A stretch of 44,061 nucleotides of DNA from Pseudomonas sp. (GCA_030603065.1 JAUVYN010000020.1:1-44061); one strand, 5' to 3'; positions 1 to 7,480 are shown, counted from the stretch's first letter. A program made the numbers and translations. The notes: generated by a model from the sequence alone, not told the origin.

Positions 1-1
1 G

Positions 2-357
2 TTGATGGCGATGCTGCGTGTGCATCTGCTGCAGAACTGGTTCGGCTACAGCGATCCAGCGATGGAGGAAGCGCTGTACGAAACCACGATCCTGCGCCAG
101 TTTGCCGGGCTGAACCTGGAGCGCATCCCCGACGAAACCACCATTCTCAACTTCCGCCGCTTGCTGGAGAAACACGAGCTGGCGGCCGGCATCCTCGCTG
201 TCATCAATGGCTCTGGGCGACCGCGGCCTGTCGCTGCGCCAGGGCACCATCGTCGATGCAACGCTGATCAATGCGCCCAGTTCGACCAAGAACAAGGACG
301 GCAAGCGCGACCCGGAAATGCACCAGACCAAGAAGGGAAACCAGTATTATTTCGGCA
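2..357 (+). pseudogene. IS5-family transposase fragment, frameshifted and truncated
   Basis: The first reading frame (from the left edge to about 211) gives an IS5-type transposase N-terminal region with the typical stretches LLQNWFGYSDPAMEEALY and [16 protein letters not shown]. At about 211 two bases appear to be missing: the expected [22 protein letters not shown] continues only in another frame, from about 213. That frame runs through [23 protein letters not shown] and stops abruptly at 357, where a different sequence begins. The C-terminal DDE part, including the expected KAHIGVD block, is absent. The piece is therefore non-functional. The left part of the gene may continue outside the window. 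Family assignment is by recognition of the conserved blocks; the exact IS name is not determined. Confidence 0.85.
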
Positions 358-579
358 GTGCGACCTGAAAGTCGCATGGGTTTCTGTTCCGCAGGTTAAC
401 GCCCGACGGAACCGACTGTTCCACCACTCGTTCCCTACCCAGACAGGCGTGGCCGGTAACAGCCGGGTCTGAAGCTCTGGGGACAATGTAACCGCCGATA
501 TTTCGGTAGGTCGAACCGCGAGGCCAGACTGAATCTGCCAGCATCAAGGCGGAGAGGCGCTAGGGATGAACAGGTACCC
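358..579 (+). mobile_element. Probable 5' fragment of a group II intron (ribozyme domain I only)
   Basis: Exactly where the transposase reading frame breaks, the sequence begins GTGCGAC, the usual 5' end of bacterial group II introns. A six-base loop and GTCGCAT follow, forming a 7-bp hairpin. The next roughly 200 bases are GC-rich and full of short complementary stretches, as in ribozyme domain I, and contain no convincing protein. The uninterrupted IS would read on from TTCGGCA with TGAAGGC, so the insertion is clean, as intron homing into an IS would be. No intron-encoded reverse transcriptase and no domains V/VI follow: the intron is cut off at about 577-583, where the DUF499 fragment starts. 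The class of intron is not assigned. Confidence 0.6.
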
Positions 580-1016
580 GCCAACTGCACGGGGGTGATG
601 GTGCTCGCTTGGCGACTGGCTTCTTGCTGGAGGTTAGAGATTGCTTCGGCAATTGCCTTGGTCTGAGCCACATAGCTGCCGGATAGGTTGGCAATCACAA
701 TGCAGCAACGCGGTAACTCCAGAGCGGCGCTCATCAGGCAGCTGAGTGTGTAGGTGCTCACGGTAGCCAGCGTACCGCCGCCGATGACAGTAGTGCTCGC
801 GTTTTCAAGGTAGGGCGGCAACTCATCGAGCATGATCAGGGTCGGTTTGTCCCCGATAATTTTCTTCCAGCCAGCCTGATCGACCGCGCGAGGGCCATTG
901 ACCCAGTAGGGCTTGATGGCTTCCTCTTCGCCTAGTTGGGTAGTCGCGAATGATGGGGTTGAATGTGCATGCCTGCTTGACTGTCTTGAGCATCTGCTCG
1001 ACCCCCTGAGAAATAC
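578..1016 (-). pseudogene. Internal fragment of a DUF499-type ATPase gene, frameshifted
   Basis: On the minus strand, one frame gives GVEQMLKTVKQACTFNPIIRD (about 1005-940). Then, after a frameshift near 935, another frame gives EEAIKPYWVNGPRAVDQAGW and the Walker-B-like LIMLDELPPYLENAS, followed by LISN-type stretches ending at TITPVQLA near 580. This matches the early-middle part of DUF499 proteins, large ATPases usually found beside DNA methyltransferases in restriction or anti-phage loci. The N-terminal roughly 100 residues with the P-loop, and everything after about residue 250, are missing. The downstream end abuts the intron fragment. The gene is dead debris of a second defence locus. 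DUF499 identity is by motif memory and would be settled by a profile search. Confidence 0.7.
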
Positions 1017-1190
1017 TTAATCGTTGCTCGACTGACTGGAGGGTGGGGTGGGCTGCGGAATGGAAAGCTCCTGACTCACCTGCTGCAGAAACCACTCACG
1101 CATGGTCAACCCACGCGCCTTGAGTGCGGCGTAGATCTGCTGCTTTTGGGCAGGATCAACCTCGATCACAACGCGATTGCTAGTTTTCAT
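1017..1190 (-). CDS. Small ribbon-helix-helix-like protein, 57 aa
   Basis: The start chosen is the ATG at 1190 (MKTSNRVV), with AGGTG about 9 bases upstream; a longer frame to 1271 has an unlikely N-terminus. The protein has a short N-terminal strand (NRVVIEVDP) followed by a helix (QKQQIYAALKARG) and a second helix (TMREWFLQQVSQEL), the layout of CopG/Arc-like DNA-binding proteins. The tail is Pro/Ser-rich (PQPTPPSSQSSND). Similar short proteins accompany restriction-like and toxin-antitoxin loci. It stops one base before the recognisable DUF499 fragment, so it was probably the upstream partner of that locus. It is intact, but its context is broken. Function is inferred only from size and fold pattern. 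Confidence 0.6.
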   Translation of the reverse strand: MKTSNRVVIEVDPAQKQQIYAALKARGLTMREWFLQQVSQELSIPQPTPPSSQSSND

Positions 1191-1509
1191 AGGCATGGGC
1201 ACCTGGCTTAGGTTTGTAACGTGACGTGATGTTATGTTCGAAGGGGAGGGGCTGGAAGCCCTGGCGTACATTAATTTATTTTCTCTTTTAGGAGCATCTT
1301 GAGGTAGGCCCCCGTGGCCTGGCCGTTACTTCTGCCAAGTACTAAAAACGGGGTACCGGCCGGTCATCATGGCCTTCGACTGCTCAGGGTTAAGATCCTG
1401 TTGTTGCTCCTGCCAGTTGCCTGATCAGACGAAACGTCCCCGGTATGAGCGGCGGGCTGCTAGTCCAGATGCCGACTCGCCTGGGGACCAGCCCGAATTA
1501 CACCGGGAC
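1191..1509. other. Intergenic accessory DNA with one unrecognised coding remnant
   Basis: This stretch of about 319 bases lies between the small RHH-like gene and the end of the E2-like gene. On the minus strand, 1424-1326 is an open 32-codon tail without a start (contains LNPEQSKAMMTGRYPVF, then a stop at 1326). It reads like the C-terminus of a real protein, but I do not recognise it. A run of T-rich bases (about 1275-1290) could serve as promoter for the small gene at 1190. No RNA gene or terminal inverted repeat was seen. Confidence 0.35.
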
Positions 1510-2283
1510 TTATGGGCTGAGTGGGCAGCTATCGCAGGAACCACAGCAAGGCTTGCCGTGCATGGAGTCCCAATATTGCCGCTCAGCCTCTTCCCAGTCC
1601 CGCAATGCGAAAGCCAGTTCGGTAGCCTGCTTTGCATGGTCATGGCAGCGTCGAATTCGTTTAGGACGGCGGCGTCCATACAGGCCGCAGAAGCAGCGCC
1701 TTTTTTGGTTGATTACCCGCCGGGACTTTTCCCACACGCTAAACAAAGGCACTGTTCCGGAGATCACATCCAAGATAGGTCGCTCTTTGGACTTTCTGCG
1801 CTTGAGCCCTAGCTGATTTACCGCAAGATCGTTAGCGATTTTGCCACTGATTGCGCTCGCAGCCTTCTGCGCTCGCAGTTGATGTCGAGCTGCGTCGCCG
1901 TGTGCCCACGCGGAACCATTCGGCCATCTGCGCAGAGTGCGAGCGCGCTCTTGAAGCTTTAGGTATTTGTAGATTGTCTCAAGCCAGGCACGAGCGGACG
2001 GCTCGTCTGAGACAGGAAGCGGATTGGCGCCCGCGTAAAACAGACAGAACGTACCATCATAATTGATGTGCCGTTCCGGGCAAAAGCCTGGCAAGTGATG
2101 TGGTGTGCTTTCGCGTGCTTCTATCCATTCACCGTCTTGGCGTAAATGCAGCTTGTAGGGGAGCGTTCTCCCGTCCACCAGCCGAATCGGAAGATCAAGC
2201 GTTGCTGTCTGCGGAACGGATGTTACACAGGTACCCCCGAAATCTGGGGCGACCTGTGCAATCAGGTCGAGCGCTGTGCTCAA
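1510..2283 (-). CDS. E2-like (ubiquitin-conjugating fold) protein with SEC-C-like and Cys-rich tail
   Basis: The 257-aa protein starts with TTG at 2283 overlapping the cyclase stop (TTGA), so it is almost certainly translated by coupling. Residues about 1-115 look like a prokaryotic E2 domain: CPERHINYDGTFCLFYAG (68-85) has the E2 hallmark of a His, a turn with Asp-Gly, then the candidate catalytic Cys80. Similar cores occur in the E2-only conjugation proteins of short type II CBASS, which attach the nucleotidyltransferase to targets. Residues 197-214 (CFCG...RRCH) resemble a SEC-C zinc motif with a longer spacer, and the C-terminus (246-253) has CCGSCDSC, so one or two metal sites are likely. 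No E1 or JAB protease is adjacent. The E2 call rests on motif pattern; its target, possibly the neighbouring cyclase, is inference. Confidence 0.65.
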   Translation of the reverse strand: MSTALDLIAQVAPDFGGTCVTSVPQTATLDLPIRLVDGRTLPYKLHLRQDGEWIEARESTPHHLPGFCPERHINYDGTFCLFYAGANPLPVSDEPSARAWLETIYKYLKLQERARTLRRWPNGSAWAHGDAARHQLRAQKAASAISGKIANDLAVNQLGLKRRKSKERPILDVISGTVPLFSVWEKSRRVINQKRRCFCGLYGRRRPKRIRRCHDHAKQATELAFALRDWEEAERQYWDSMHGKPCCGSCDSCPLSP

Positions 2284-3824
2284 CGGCTGCCGTCTACTTT
2301 CTGGCGGGAGTGGGGCTGCACCTGACGCTCATCTGCGCGAATGATGGCGGCGGAACCCGCATAGGCTTCCGAGCGAGCTTGCTTCGCAGATGCGTCCCCA
2401 TCATCTGCCAGGGCTTCGGTAGCTTCGTTGTAGTCCAGGTGTGATGTCTTACGACTCTTCCCAAACAGGTTCTGCACAGCTTTCGATGCTGCGTCGTAAG
2501 CTACTTGCCCGATCGCGGTTTCCACCCCCGAACACGCGCATTGGCGTTTCTCAGACTCGATCACGCTACGCCCGATAGCGCACCTAACTCTATTACCCTT
2601 GGCGCCCAGGCGCGTGACGGCTATTGGGCCCAGATCGAAGCCAATCGCGAGGCCGAGGTCGCCGGTTTCAATACCTTCGGCGTTCAGCCGCTCAATTGCG
2701 AGATTGAAGCTGCTGCGCAGTGCACCTGCTAGCCGTGTGGCCTCGGATACTGACTTCTCTTCGTCAGTAGTATGCGCGGTGCCGTCACAGGATAGGGCTT
2801 GCACGCAGTCTCCGATGAAGCGCACCCGGCGCCCTTCGAAGTCGGAAGTCACGACCCGCTCCAGCTCGGAGCGGATGACATGCAAAGTCCGCACGACATC
2901 GTCGGTCTTCTCGTTGATGTGATCGGCCACGTAGGCTGTGAAGCCATCAATATCGGCGTAGAGGCTCACCATCTCCTGTCGCTTCGAGTTGGCCGGAGTC
3001 AGCGAGTAAATGTCCATATCACGCAGGGGTGGGGTTTGGCGGGAAAACTGGTAACCGCCAATGGGGTTCTTTTTCAGATCCTCACGCCACTCCTCGACGA
3101 TCTCGTCGGACGTGACATCCAGCTTGGCCGCATCCTGACATGCCTTGATCTCTATCGCGGTTAGGGCAGATTTTTCCGGCTCATCGCTTTCCGCAAGGCC
3201 GATGGCCTTACGAGCATTGTTGGTCAGATAGATACCCCTGGCCTTGTTATTACTGGCCAGTTTCGCGGCATGGTTCGCTGGATCGCCCAGGAACAAGGGT
3301 TCGCGGTACCCGCTGCGGCCATTGTTTACAGCAAGAGCTAGGCCGGTATCGATGCCAATTCGAACCTTGGCTGCTGGGATTTGCTCATCGTCGTCGCCCG
3401 TCTCTGCAAGCACGTCAATGATCAATTGCGCAGTCGCAACGGCGCGTTGAACACGCTTGGTCTCAGCGCCGGACTCAGTGTTGTACGGCTTAGTGAAAAG
3501 GGAGTGCAGCCGCTGACTGTGGAAGTCGACGCGGCGCGCATCAACCTTGTTGAGAATTCGCTTGACTGCCCGGTAGTGCTGGTCAAGAAAGCGCAGCGTG
3601 CGCTTGTGACACTCTGTGCCCTCGACTGCAGTGATGTTCAGCATGTCCTCGAGATTCATGATGTCCGCATACATGTGGACCCCATCCACGCGGTACGCGG
3701 TACTGGTAGGAATCGATTCCAACGACATGTCGCGCACGTAATCCTTGATGGTGATTTCCTCAACATCAGCGATCTTCTGGTCTATGTGTTTTGCAGCGCG
3801 ATCATGGTTCCAGCTCTTGCTCAT
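2280..3824 (-). CDS. pycC: Pycsar-type nucleotide cyclase with two class III cyclase domains
   Basis: The 514-aa protein starts at an ATG with AAGGAGTG upstream. It carries two class III cyclase-like halves. The C-terminal half (about 285-450) has YADIDGFT with Asp291/Asp293 and FIGDC with Asp339, the two metal-binding positions. The N-terminal half (about 45-205) lacks the second metal Asp (VDFHSQRLHSLF at 99-110). It keeps a GDPANHAAKL segment (180-189), corresponding to the substrate-side Asn and, with Lys for Arg, the transition-state residue. The halves therefore look complementary, as in C1/C2 mammalian adenylyl cyclase. Known PycC enzymes make cCMP or cUMP on phage infection. Assignment to Pycsar rather than an ordinary cyclase rests on the adjacent cNMP-binding TIR effector. 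The base specificity cannot be read from the sequence. Confidence 0.8.
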   Translation of the reverse strand: MSKSWNHDRAAKHIDQKIADVEEITIKDYVRDMSLESIPTSTAYRVDGVHMYADIMNLEDMLNITAVEGTECHKRTLRFLDQHYRAVKRILNKVDARRVDFHSQRLHSLFTKPYNTESGAETKRVQRAVATAQLIIDVLAETGDDDEQIPAAKVRIGIDTGLALAVNNGRSGYREPLFLGDPANHAAKLASNNKARGIYLTNNARKAIGLAESDEPEKSALTAIEIKACQDAAKLDVTSDEIVEEWREDLKKNPIGGYQFSRQTPPLRDMDIYSLTPANSKRQEMVSLYADIDGFTAYVADHINEKTDDVVRTLHVIRSELERVVTSDFEGRRVRFIGDCVQALSCDGTAHTTDEEKSVSEATRLAGALRSSFNLAIERLNAEGIETGDLGLAIGFDLGPIAVTRLGAKGNRVRCAIGRSVIESEKRQCACSGVETAIGQVAYDAASKAVQNLFGKSRKTSHLDYNEATEALADDGDASAKQARSEAYAGSAAIIRADERQVQPHSRQKVDGSR

Positions 3825-3904
3825 CGATCACTCCTTCGGGTGATTGGGCGCGCTGCAATGCGGTAGGCAAGCGCATGCCAAATTTGCTTGTTGACAGATA
3901 TCCG

Positions 3905-4843
3905 TTACTTCGGTCCTAGCTTGTTGAAAATGGTGCGTAGCTGATTGCAGGCTGGAGATAGGCTGGAGGGCAGCTGGTCTTCACTTTTCGTTAGGCGATA
4001 TCCGATGGTTGTCAGCCCTTTCAGATCTGACGGCAGATGTACCTCGTCACCCCTAGGCTCAAGAAGGAAGGTTCGTGCCCTGCCAAGTCGTCCTACGAAC
4101 AGGCCAAGCTCGAAAATGACGTTGTCGCGCGGCGTATTCTTGGTTTCCTCGCGCATTGTGACGGAGTCGTCCGGCTGTGCGATTGCGATGGCAAAATCGC
4201 ACTCGTCCAGTTGCTCTTCGAGGCTTTCAAGGGCGTACTGCGATGCGCGGAAAACGCCTTGTGTCCAGGTCTTTACGAAGAACTTGTCGTGCTCAAGGTT
4301 ATTCTCGATTGCCCGGGCAATAGGGAGTGCCTCGACCGAGCAAATGATGAATACGTGGGATGACTGATGGGCAGGAAGCACCATGTCGTTTCGCTGGTGT
4401 AGTCGATCGACCAGTTGCCGAGTGACCTGTCGCCAAACCGAGGGATACGCGTCCGCAATGGACTTGAAGTCTGCCGCGCTGACCTTCAAGACAATCGAGG
4501 GCTCGGTGGCCAGTACAGTAGCAGAGCGCTTCGCTGTTGGGACCAGAGCAGCCATTTCTCCGACGTGATCGCCGCCCCCTCGTGTTGCGACTTCACGATC
4601 ATGGACCTTCACCTGGAAATGCCCTGTGATGATGAAATAAACCTCGGAGTCCTCCGCGTCCTCGGTAATGAGCACAGCATCCTTAGCGATCTCCTCCAGC
4701 GTTCCTACCTCTGCGAGGCGGCGTGCTAGGTCTTGATTTCCGAGTACCAGCTTCTGCTCAAGCAGTACTTCCTCAAGAACGGCGCGGCCTGACGGCCCTT
4801 CAAAGCGATCGATCAACTTCCCAGTAGTCATGATGGTGAGCAT
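3905..4843 (-). CDS. Cyclic-nucleotide-binding/TIR-like effector of a Pycsar system
   Basis: The 312-aa soluble protein lacks a signal peptide or membrane segment. Residues about 40-150 are a cNMP-binding domain with a phosphate-binding cassette (VGEMAALVPTAKRSATV, with Gly-Glu at 95-96 and Arg106). Residues about 162-285 are a TIR-like domain of the PF10137 type: HVFIICS start, a DFAIAI strand, and RDNVIFELGLFVGRLGR with the probable catalytic Glu245. In characterised PycTIR effectors, binding of the pyrimidine cyclic nucleotide switches on NAD+ destruction and stops growth of the infected cell. It is the first gene of the three, 80 bases upstream of the cyclase. The start may be the ATG at 4843 or the one four codons later; neither has an ideally spaced ribosome site. 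Confidence 0.82.
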   Translation of the reverse strand: MLTIMTTGKLIDRFEGPSGRAVLEEVLLEQKLVLGNQDLARRLAEVGTLEEIAKDAVLITEDAEDSEVYFIITGHFQVKVHDREVATRGGGDHVGEMAALVPTAKRSATVLATEPSIVLKVSAADFKSIADAYPSVWRQVTRQLVDRLHQRNDMVLPAHQSSHVFIICSVEALPIARAIENNLEHDKFFVKTWTQGVFRASQYALESLEEQLDECDFAIAIAQPDDSVTMREETKNTPRDNVIFELGLFVGRLGRARTFLLEPRGDEVHLPSDLKGLTTIGYRLTKSEDQLPSSLSPACNQLRTIFNKLGPK

Positions 4844-5333
4844 TCCCTTGCGAAGAGGTTGCGGGGGCGTTCACAGAGAAATGGGGACGTGCGTCACCCT
4901 TTCAAGGGGCGCTGAAGAAAAGATCTGGGCATGGCGGGCGCTCAGGGACGCAGGTTCAAACTCTGTTTGATTGCATTCGGGAGTAGTGGGCCGAATGTTC
5001 AGTGTCAAACATTTTGTGCTGTAAGACCTGACGTGCTCTGGTACACCTGTCAAACCTTCTCTTGATTGGCGTCAGTTTTTGTCAATCAATGGGGGTGAGT
5101 TTGACGGTCAATGGGGAGTCGCCGAAATAGCATCATAGGTAGGGATTACGGGCGATTTGGCGGTGTCAATCGAAGGAACGTAATTTGATACCAAGCACTA
5201 TTGGCCGGAGGACCCTGCCCAGGCCGAGCCGACCAGCAGGGCCAAGCCGCGCAAGGGCTGAGGGCCCCGCGGCGGTTGGACGAAGGCAGGGTTGCGCGTA
5301 CAATTCCCAGCCCTTCGCAACCAGGAGCCGCCA
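4844..5333. other. Gene-free boundary between the defence module and rsmC
   Basis: About 490 bases with no believable gene in any frame. The part next to the effector start is AT-richer than the flanks and probably holds the promoter of the three-gene module. The part from about 5000 to 5171 carries the TGTCAA repeats listed separately. From about 5200 the composition returns to GC-rich host-like DNA leading to rsmC. No tRNA or attachment-site duplication was recognised. Confidence 0.5.
5003..5171 (+). repeat. Cluster of TGTCAA(A/T)C direct repeats
   Basis: TGTCAAAC occurs at 5003-5010 and 5048-5055, TGTCAATC at 5080-5087 and 5164-5171, and GGTCAATG at 5106-5113. An opposite-orientation copy (TTTGACGG) lies at 5100-5107. 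Two copies share the longer context CAATGGGG. Arrays of short transposase-binding repeats are typical of IS21- or Tn7-like element ends, so this may be a leftover terminus. It could also be a cluster of regulator sites for the divergent genes. Confidence 0.45.
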
Positions 5334-6350
5334 GTGGACAACACCAGTCAGGTACTCGAGCGCAGCGCCCAGCTGTTCTCCGGCAAGCGCGTGCTGCTGG
5401 TCAATCCGGTAGCCGATCGGCTGGTCAGCACCCTCCCGGCCGACTGGCACGTCTGGACCTGGGACTACGGGGTGTGGCTGGCGCTGCGCGGGCAGTTGCC
5501 CGAGGACCGTCTGTGCTTCTCGCACCTGTGCCCCGAGGTACAGGCTGACGTGGCCATCCTGGTCATGCCCAAGGCCCTCGAGCGCGCCGAGTACGCGCTG
5601 GCGCAGATTGCCCCGATGCTCGCTCCCGGTGGGCTGATGCTGCTGGTCGGCGAGAAGAAGGGCGGCATCACCCGCGCCGAGCGGCTGCTGTCTTCCCACG
5701 GCGAGGCGGTGGAAAAGCTCGACTCGGCCCGCCATTGCCAGCTCTGGCAAGCCCGCCGCAAGGAGCAAGTCAGCCCCTTCGTGCTGAGTGACTGGCAGAG
5801 CGCCTTCGTGGTGACGCTGGCCGACCAGCAACTGGAACTGGTCAGTCTGCCGGGGGTATTCAGCCACGGCCGGCTCGACGAGGGCAGTGAGCTGCTGCTT
5901 CAGGAACAGGCAGAACTGCCCGCAGGCAAGGTGCTGGATTTCGGTTGTGGCGCCGGCGTGCTCGCCGTTGCACTGTCACGGCGCAACCCCCAGACGAGTT
6001 TCGAACTGGTCGACGTCGATGCGCTCTCGCTCTATTGCGCCGAACAGACGCTGGCGCGCAACGGCATCGAGGCGCGGGTATTTCCCTCGGACGGTCTGAG
6101 CGATGTGCACGGCCGCTTCAACGCAGTGGTCAGCAACCCGCCGTTCCATACCGGTATTCGGCACGATACCAGTATCGCCGAGCGATTCTTCGAGCAGGTC
6201 ACCCGCAACCTGGTACCCCGCGGCGAGCTGCGCATCGTCGCCAACGGGTTTCTCAAGTATCCGCAGCTGGTAGAGGCGCACATAGGCCCCTGTCAGGTGC
6301 TGCGCGAGAACAGCCGCTTCAAGGTCTATTCGGCTGTGGCGCCGGGTTGA
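5334..6350 (+). CDS. rsmC: 16S rRNA (guanine1207-N2)-methyltransferase RsmC
   Basis: The 338-aa protein matches the RsmC layout: a degenerate N-terminal methyltransferase-like half (about 1-160) and a catalytic C-terminal half. The catalytic half has the SAM-binding VLDFGCGAGVLAVAL motif (near 200-215) and the NPPFHTG motif (near 270) that holds the target guanine amino group. RsmC methylates G1207 in helix 34 of assembled 30S subunits using S-adenosylmethionine. I chose the GTG at 5334 (VDNTSQVLE) because AGGAG lies 6 bases upstream; an ATG 14 codons earlier would place that site inside the gene. It is transcribed away from the defence module and marks the edge of the conserved chromosome. 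It is followed directly by the manganese riboswitch leader. Confidence 0.92.
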   Translation: MDNTSQVLERSAQLFSGKRVLLVNPVADRLVSTLPADWHVWTWDYGVWLALRGQLPEDRLCFSHLCPEVQADVAILVMPKALERAEYALAQIAPMLAPGGLMLLVGEKKGGITRAERLLSSHGEAVEKLDSARHCQLWQARRKEQVSPFVLSDWQSAFVVTLADQQLELVSLPGVFSHGRLDEGSELLLQEQAELPAGKVLDFGCGAGVLAVALSRRNPQTSFELVDVDALSLYCAEQTLARNGIEARVFPSDGLSDVHGRFNAVVSNPPFHTGIRHDTSIAERFFEQVTRNLVPRGELRIVANGFLKYPQLVEAHIGPCQVLRENSRFKVYSAVAPG

Positions 6351-6384
6351 TCCCCGGTGGCCATGCTGCTAAAGTTCGCCCCGT

Positions 6385-6565
6385 CCTAGGGGAGTAGTCT
6401 CTCTTCAGAGGCAGGCGTCAACATGATCGGTCGATTGACCGTGGCGCCTGCGACCCGCCGCGGCCTTGCAAAGGTCGCCTGGGTTTGGCGAGACCTATGA
6501 CATGCGCACACCAGCCAGGGGCGGGGGTGTCCGTGTGTCATTGGTTTTGGCTGACCCGCCCTGTA
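6385..6565 (+). promoter_or_regulatory. yybP-ykoY manganese riboswitch with candidate expression platform
   Basis: The leader has the conserved features of the yybP-ykoY aptamer: GGGGAGTAG at 6389-6397 and GGCGAGACCTATGAC at 6487-6501. These are the two loops that meet to bind Mn2+, with GC-rich stems between them. Downstream, GGGCGGG (6519-6525) can pair with CCCGCCC (6555-6561) just ahead of the TTG start, a plausible switch that hides or frees the ribosome site. The controlled gene is a GDT1/UPF0016 manganese exporter, the classic target of this riboswitch. Mn2+ binding should turn expression on. Confidence 0.88.
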
Positions 6566-6575
6566 TGGAATTCGC

Positions 6576-7148
6576 TTGGAAGCTTTCCTGGTTTCTACCG
6601 GTATCGTTGCGCTCGCCGAGATTGGCGACAAGACCCAACTGCTTGCACTGGTACTCGCTGCCCGTTTTCGAAGGCCCTGGCCGATCGTCTGGGGGGTGCT
6701 GGTCGCGACTCTGCTCAATCATGCGCTGGCCGGTGCGCTTGGCCAACTGATCAGTCTGTATGTCGATGAACGCCTTCTGCAGGCGCTGGTGGCGCTGAGC
6801 TTTCTGGCGGTCGCGGCCTGGACGCTGGTGCCCGACAAGCTGGATGAGGAGGACACTGCCAGAATCGGTCGCTATGGCGCTTTCATGGCGACGCTCGTCG
6901 CCTTCTTCATCGCTGAAATGGGCGACAAGACCCAGGTGGCGACCGTGGTGCTCGCCGCGCAGTACGAAGCGCTGGTTGCGGTGGTCATAGGCACAACTTT
7001 AGGCATGATGCTGGCCAACGTGCCGATCGTGTTCCTCGGCAATGCTGCAGCGGGACGGCTGCCGCTTACGCTGATTCGACGGCTGGCTGCGCTGGCCTTC
7101 TTGCTGCTCGGCGCCTACGCCGGCTGGCTAGCTATCACCGGGGCCTGA
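6576..7148 (+). CDS. Manganese exporter, GDT1/UPF0016 (MntX-like) family
   Basis: The 190-aa integral membrane protein has six hydrophobic segments in two homologous halves. Each half carries the family signature E-x-G-D-K-T (AEIGDKTQ near residue 15, AEMGDKTQ near 112), which forms the cation path. Bacterial members export Mn2+ from the cytoplasm. The reading frame starts with TTG at 6576 (MEAFLVSTG), matching the usual N-terminus; the nearby ATG at 6565 is out of frame. The yybP-ykoY leader directly upstream agrees with a manganese-detoxification role. The stop lies in a GC-rich hairpin (about 7137-7160, ACCGGGG/CCCCGGT) shared with the end of the convergent BON gene. Confidence 0.9.
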   Translation: MEAFLVSTGIVALAEIGDKTQLLALVLAARFRRPWPIVWGVLVATLLNHALAGALGQLISLYVDERLLQALVALSFLAVAAWTLVPDKLDEEDTARIGRYGAFMATLVAFFIAEMGDKTQVATVVLAAQYEALVAVVIGTTLGMMLANVPIVFLGNAAAGRLPLTLIRRLAALAFLLLGAYAGWLAITGA

Positions 7149-7165
7149 ACGGCCCCCGGTGCCGG

Positions 7166-7480
7166 TCAGCGGATCTGCATGTCGTTGTGCACCGCTCGCA
7201 CCCCCTCGATGCCGCGGGTGATGCGCACAGCCTTATCTGCTGCGGCCTGGGAACTAACGAAGCCGGTCAGTTGCACTTCGCCCTTGTAGGTTTGCACGTT
7301 GATCTCGCCTGCGCGAATGTCCGAGTCCTCGATCAGGGCCGTCTTGACGCGCGTTGTGACGATGGTGTCATCCAGTGCTTCGCCGGCGCTCTTCTGACCG
7401 GAGGCAACGGTGCAGCCGGCCATGGCGATCAGCGCCAGCGTTAGATACAGCAGCGAAAGGTAGTGCTTGAAGGTATTCAT
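7166..7480 (-). CDS. BON-domain lipoprotein (OsmY-like, short)
   Basis: The start at 7480 (MNTFKHYLSL) has GGAG about 9 bases upstream; a longer frame to 7507 lacks this. Residues 1-22 form a lipoprotein signal with the lipobox IAMAGC (Cys about 22). Residues about 38-104 form one BON domain, with DTIVTTRVKTALIEDSDI and INVQTYKGEVQLTGFV. BON domains bind phospholipid surfaces. Single-domain lipoproteins such as this are thought to sit in the periplasm and help stabilise the envelope under osmotic or other stress. It converges on the manganese exporter. The exact role is not known. Confidence 0.85.
   Translation of the reverse strand: MNTFKHYLSLLYLTLALIAMAGCTVASGQKSAGEALDDTIVTTRVKTALIEDSDIRAGEINVQTYKGEVQLTGFVSSQAAADKAVRITRGIEGVRAVHNDMQIR

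Noticed and set aside
1-5200. Complete integrative element with attachment sites
   Set aside because: No integrase, tRNA or direct-repeat pair flanking the island was visible in the window.
5166-5867. Long minus-strand frame opposite rsmC
   Set aside because: His/Gln/Ala-rich antisense translation with no family resemblance; rsmC on the plus strand explains the DNA.
7137-7160. Rho-independent terminator between the manganese exporter and BON genes
   Set aside because: ACCGGGG/CCCCGGT can form a hairpin over the stop codon, but no T run is present on either strand; kept only as a note.
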